Assembly: GCA_028386065.3 (NCBI GenBank)
Contig: JAKUCV010005631.1
Coordinates: 1 to 64,000 of the forward strand
Length of the DNA: 64,000 nucleotides
Origin: Turnera subulata
Taxonomy: Eukaryota > Streptophyta > Magnoliopsida > Malpighiales > Passifloraceae
Direction of reading: 5' to 3'
The notes under the pieces were generated by a model. The model was not told the origin of the DNA, did not search any database, and was given only the letters and a program-made list of their open reading frames with translations. The position numbers were made by a program, and so were the translations under genes. Shown here in pieces: positions 61,686-64,000 of this stretch. The first letter of the stretch is position 1; each line of letters starts with the position of its first letter.

Positions 61686-64000
61686 ATGACGAAGGCTCCT
61701 TTTGCTGGTAAAGGTGAAAGAGCTTTGGACTTGTTAGGTCTTATACATTCTGATGTTTGCGGACCTATGTCAACACAGGCTAGAGGTGGATTTCAATACT
61801 TCATTACATTTACTGATGATTACAGTAGATATGGCTATGTGTATCTAATGAAACATAAGTCAGAATCCTTTGAAAAGTTCAAAGAATTCAAGAATGAAGT
61901 ACAAAATCAACTCGGCAAGAGTATTAAAATGCTTCGATCTGATCGAGGAGGTGAATACTTAGACCGAAATTTTCTTGATCATCTAAAGGAATGTGGTATA
62001 GTATCACAACTTACTCCACCAGGAACACCTCAATGGAATGGTGTATCTGAAAGGAGGAATAGAACTTTGTTAGACATGGTTCGTTCTATGATGACTCAAG
62101 CTAACCTTCCTTCTTCATTTTGGGGACATGCATTATTGAGTGCTGCATTTACACTTAACCTTGTTCCATCTAAATCGGTTGAAAAGACAACATATGAGAT
62201 ATGGACTGGGAAGCATCCCAATTTGTCTTTTATGAGGATTTGGGGTTGTGAGGCTTTCGTGAGACGAGAAGCATCTGATAAACTCGGCCCTAAATCGGAC
62301 AAATGCCTCTTTGTTGGATATCCTAAGGAAACTAAAGGATATTATTTCTATAATCCCACAGAGCACAAAGTGTTTGTTGCTCGTACTGCTATTTTTCTAG
62401 AAAGAGAATTTATTTCTAGAGAGATTAGTGGGAGGAAAATAGAACTCGAAGAAGTTCGAGATATAGAGGCTGAGATGGAACAAGGACAAGAACCACAAGT
62501 TGTTGTGGGTGAGAATCCTGTACATGTAACACAAGGACCGCATAGGTATGATAGGACTCGGCATGAGCCTGAGAGATATGGATTTCTTATGACTCATACT
62601 GGAGACGTGATGCTCATAGATGAGGATGAGCCCACTTCCTATCAGCACGTTATTACGGGTCCAGACTCTAAGAAGTGGCTAGAAGCCATGAATTCGGAGA
62701 TGGAATCCATGTATGAAAACAAGGTATGGACCTTGGTTGATCTACCTGAAGGGGTAAAACCGATAGGGTGCAAATGGGTCTATAAGAAAAAGACCGACAT
62801 GGATGGTAATGTGATTACCTTTAAAGGGCGAATGGTTGCGAAAGGTTTCAAGCAAGTTCATGGTATTGACTATGATGAAACTTTCTCGCCAGTTGCCATG
62901 GTTAAATCCATCCTGATTCTATTGGCTATAGCAGCATACCATGATTGTGAGATATGGCAGATGGATGTCAAAACCGCTTTCCTTAATGGAAATCTCTTAG
63001 AGGATGTGTATATGACACAACCTGAAGGTTTTGTCACTCCAGAGAATGCTAATAAGGTACGCAAATTGCAAAGATCCATTTATGGATTAAAGCAAGCTTC
63101 TAGGAGTTGGAATCTTTGTTTTGATGAAGTAATCAAACAGTTTGGTTTCATTAAAAATGAAGATGAGCCATGTGTTTACAAGAAGGTTAGTGGGAGCACT
63201 ATCGTTTTCTTACTGTTGTATGTTGACATTCTACTCATTGTGAATGATATTCCGACACTACAGTCTGTTAAGACTTGGTTAGGAAAGAATTTTTCAATGA
63301 AGGACTTAGGAGAAGCTGCCTACGTGCTAGGTATAAAGTTCTATAGAGATAAATCCAAAAGGCTTCTTGGCCTAAGTCAAAGTACATATATTGACAAGGT
63401 GCTTAAAAGGTTTAGCATGCAAGATTCCAAGAAAGGTTTCTTGCCCATGTCACATGGCATAACTCTCTCAAAGAATCAATGTCCTAGTACATCTAAGGAG
63501 AGAGAGCAAACGAGTAAGATCCATTATGCATCTACTATAGGATCTATCATGTATGCCATGCTATGTACTCGACCAGATGTCGCATATGCAATAAGTGTCA
63601 CAAGCAGATATCAATCTGATCCCGATGAAAGTCACTGGACAGTGGTTAAGAACATCCTTAAGTACTTGAGAAGAACTAAGAACGCATTCCTTGTGTACGG
63701 AAGCATTGATGAGCTTGTTGTAAAGGGTTACTCAGATGCTAGCTTCCAAACTGACAGGGATAACTTTAGATTGCAGTCAGGTTATGTGTTTTGTCTAGGA
63801 CGTGGTGCTGTATACTGGAAGAGTTCAAAGCAAGAAACAGTTGCTGACTCTACAACTGAGGCTGAGTACATAGCTGCCTCAGATGCGGTGGAAGAGTCTG
63901 TTTGGATTAAGAAGTTCATAACTGAACTTGGGGTGGTTCCGAGGATTCACAGTCCGATTGAGCTCTATTGTGACAACAATGGGACAATCGCACAGGCTCA
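61686..64000 (+). CDS. pol: Copia pol: integrase core, reverse transcriptase, RNase H (partial)
   Basis: The frame starting at ATG 61686 has no stop through the window end, 771 codons. The integrase core shows the catalytic triad: D in HSDVCGPM, D in LRSDRGGEY, and E in NGVSERRN exactly 35 residues later (D35E). A linker follows, then the RT domain (WLEAMNSEM, NKVWTLVDLP, KTAFLNGNL, YGLKQASRSW). The YVDD box reads YVDI at 63219-63230: one catalytic aspartate codon is missing. RNase H residues follow (YSDAS, TEAEY, LYCDNN). The frame continues outside the window. The first ATG is probably an internal residue exposed by the upstream frameshift rather than a natural start, so this part would not be expressed from the normal polyprotein. 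Confidence 0.9.
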   Translation, partial: MTKAPFAGKGERALDLLGLIHSDVCGPMSTQARGGFQYFITFTDDYSRYGYVYLMKHKSESFEKFKEFKNEVQNQLGKSIKMLRSDRGGEYLDRNFLDHLKECGIVSQLTPPGTPQWNGVSERRNRTLLDMVRSMMTQANLPSSFWGHALLSAAFTLNLVPSKSVEKTTYEIWTGKHPNLSFMRIWGCEAFVRREASDKLGPKSDKCLFVGYPKETKGYYFYNPTEHKVFVARTAIFLEREFISREISGRKIELEEVRDIEAEMEQGQEPQVVVGENPVHVTQGPHRYDRTRHEPERYGFLMTHTGDVMLIDEDEPTSYQHVITGPDSKKWLEAMNSEMESMYENKVWTLVDLPEGVKPIGCKWVYKKKTDMDGNVITFKGRMVAKGFKQVHGIDYDETFSPVAMVKSILILLAIAAYHDCEIWQMDVKTAFLNGNLLEDVYMTQPEGFVTPENANKVRKLQRSIYGLKQASRSWNLCFDEVIKQFGFIKNEDEPCVYKKVSGSTIVFLLLYVDILLIVNDIPTLQSVKTWLGKNFSMKDLGEAAYVLGIKFYRDKSKRLLGLSQSTYIDKVLKRFSMQDSKKGFLPMSHGITLSKNQCPSTSKEREQTSKIHYASTIGSIMYAMLCTRPDVAYAISVTSRYQSDPDESHWTVVKNILKYLRRTKNAFLVYGSIDELVVKGYSDASFQTDRDNFRLQSGYVFCLGRGAVYWKSSKQETVADSTTEAEYIAASDAVEESVWIKKFITELGVVPRIHSPIELYCDNNGTIAQA

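Larger units (their letters stand above)
57313..64000 (+). mobile_element. Ty1/copia LTR retrotransposon, 5' part, inactivated
   Basis: In order: 5' LTR (57313-58822), primer-binding site (58824), long leader with palindrome array, gag, protease, integrase, then reverse transcriptase and RNase H up to the window end. The order integrase before RT defines the Ty1/copia superfamily. The 3' LTR is beyond the window. It is inserted in a satellite monomer; the preceding GGAGA is the candidate 5-bp target site, to be matched beyond the 3' LTR. Stops, frameshifts and changed catalytic residues show that this copy cannot move on its own. LTR length and its ATGCC-containing start suggest the Angela/Tork side of copia, but this is only an impression. 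Confidence 0.92.

Noticed and set aside
62096..63079. Minus-strand open frames in the copia pol region
   Set aside because: They are antisense shadows of the plus-strand pol frame, which has clear integrase and RT motifs.

Overview
The window looks like plant nuclear DNA, probably from a flowering plant. It holds a decayed Ty1/copia retrotransposon, a TRIM-like solo LTR, hAT-type non-autonomous elements with 8-bp target duplications, a tRNA-derived SINE, and a very large tandem satellite. I cannot name the species. There is no bacterial-style gene content, and most open frames in the window are by-products of repeats.

Layout. Bases 1-679 carry the 3' end of a gene whose last exon encodes an Arg/Asp/Ser-rich tail (RS domain, splicing-factor-like). 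Bases 680-4169 are transposon-rich: two hAT-like elements (1412-1680 and 1922-2556), a GC-rich hairpin (3563-3684), and a foldback element (3690-4169) that was itself hit by a SINE (3738-3902). From about 4170 to 57312 the window is one tandem array of a roughly 168-bp satellite, about 280 monomers once insertions are removed, all in one orientation. Monomer length, array size and embedded retroelements make it a candidate centromeric or pericentromeric array; the sequence alone cannot prove that.

The array is structured at several scales. There are monomer subtypes with linked variants, higher-order units of about 1182, 1687, 2620 and 2857 bp, and one superblock of 10.4-12.9 kb present twice in tandem (10712-21070 and 21071-33915). 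Both superblock copies carry the same three insertions at the same sites: a hAT MITE, a 165-bp TRIM-like solo LTR, and a 2.55-kb solo LTR with target duplication ATCAA. Those insertions therefore came before the block duplication.

From 57313 to the window end a Ty1/copia element interrupts a satellite monomer. It has a 1510-bp 5' LTR, a primer-binding site, a long leader, a broken gag/protease region, and a 771-codon open integrase-RT-RNase H frame that runs off the window. It is dead as written: three gag stop codons, two frameshifts, a changed protease triad and a lost reverse transcriptase aspartate. Its leader holds the most unusual signal here: about 20 copies of a palindrome around ATCGAT, arranged as nine pairs spaced 19-22 bp apart.

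The two observations most worth following are this paired-palindrome array and the sharing of a roughly 20-bp motif between the satellite monomer and the terminal repeats of the foldback element at the array edge, which suggests how the satellite may have begun.
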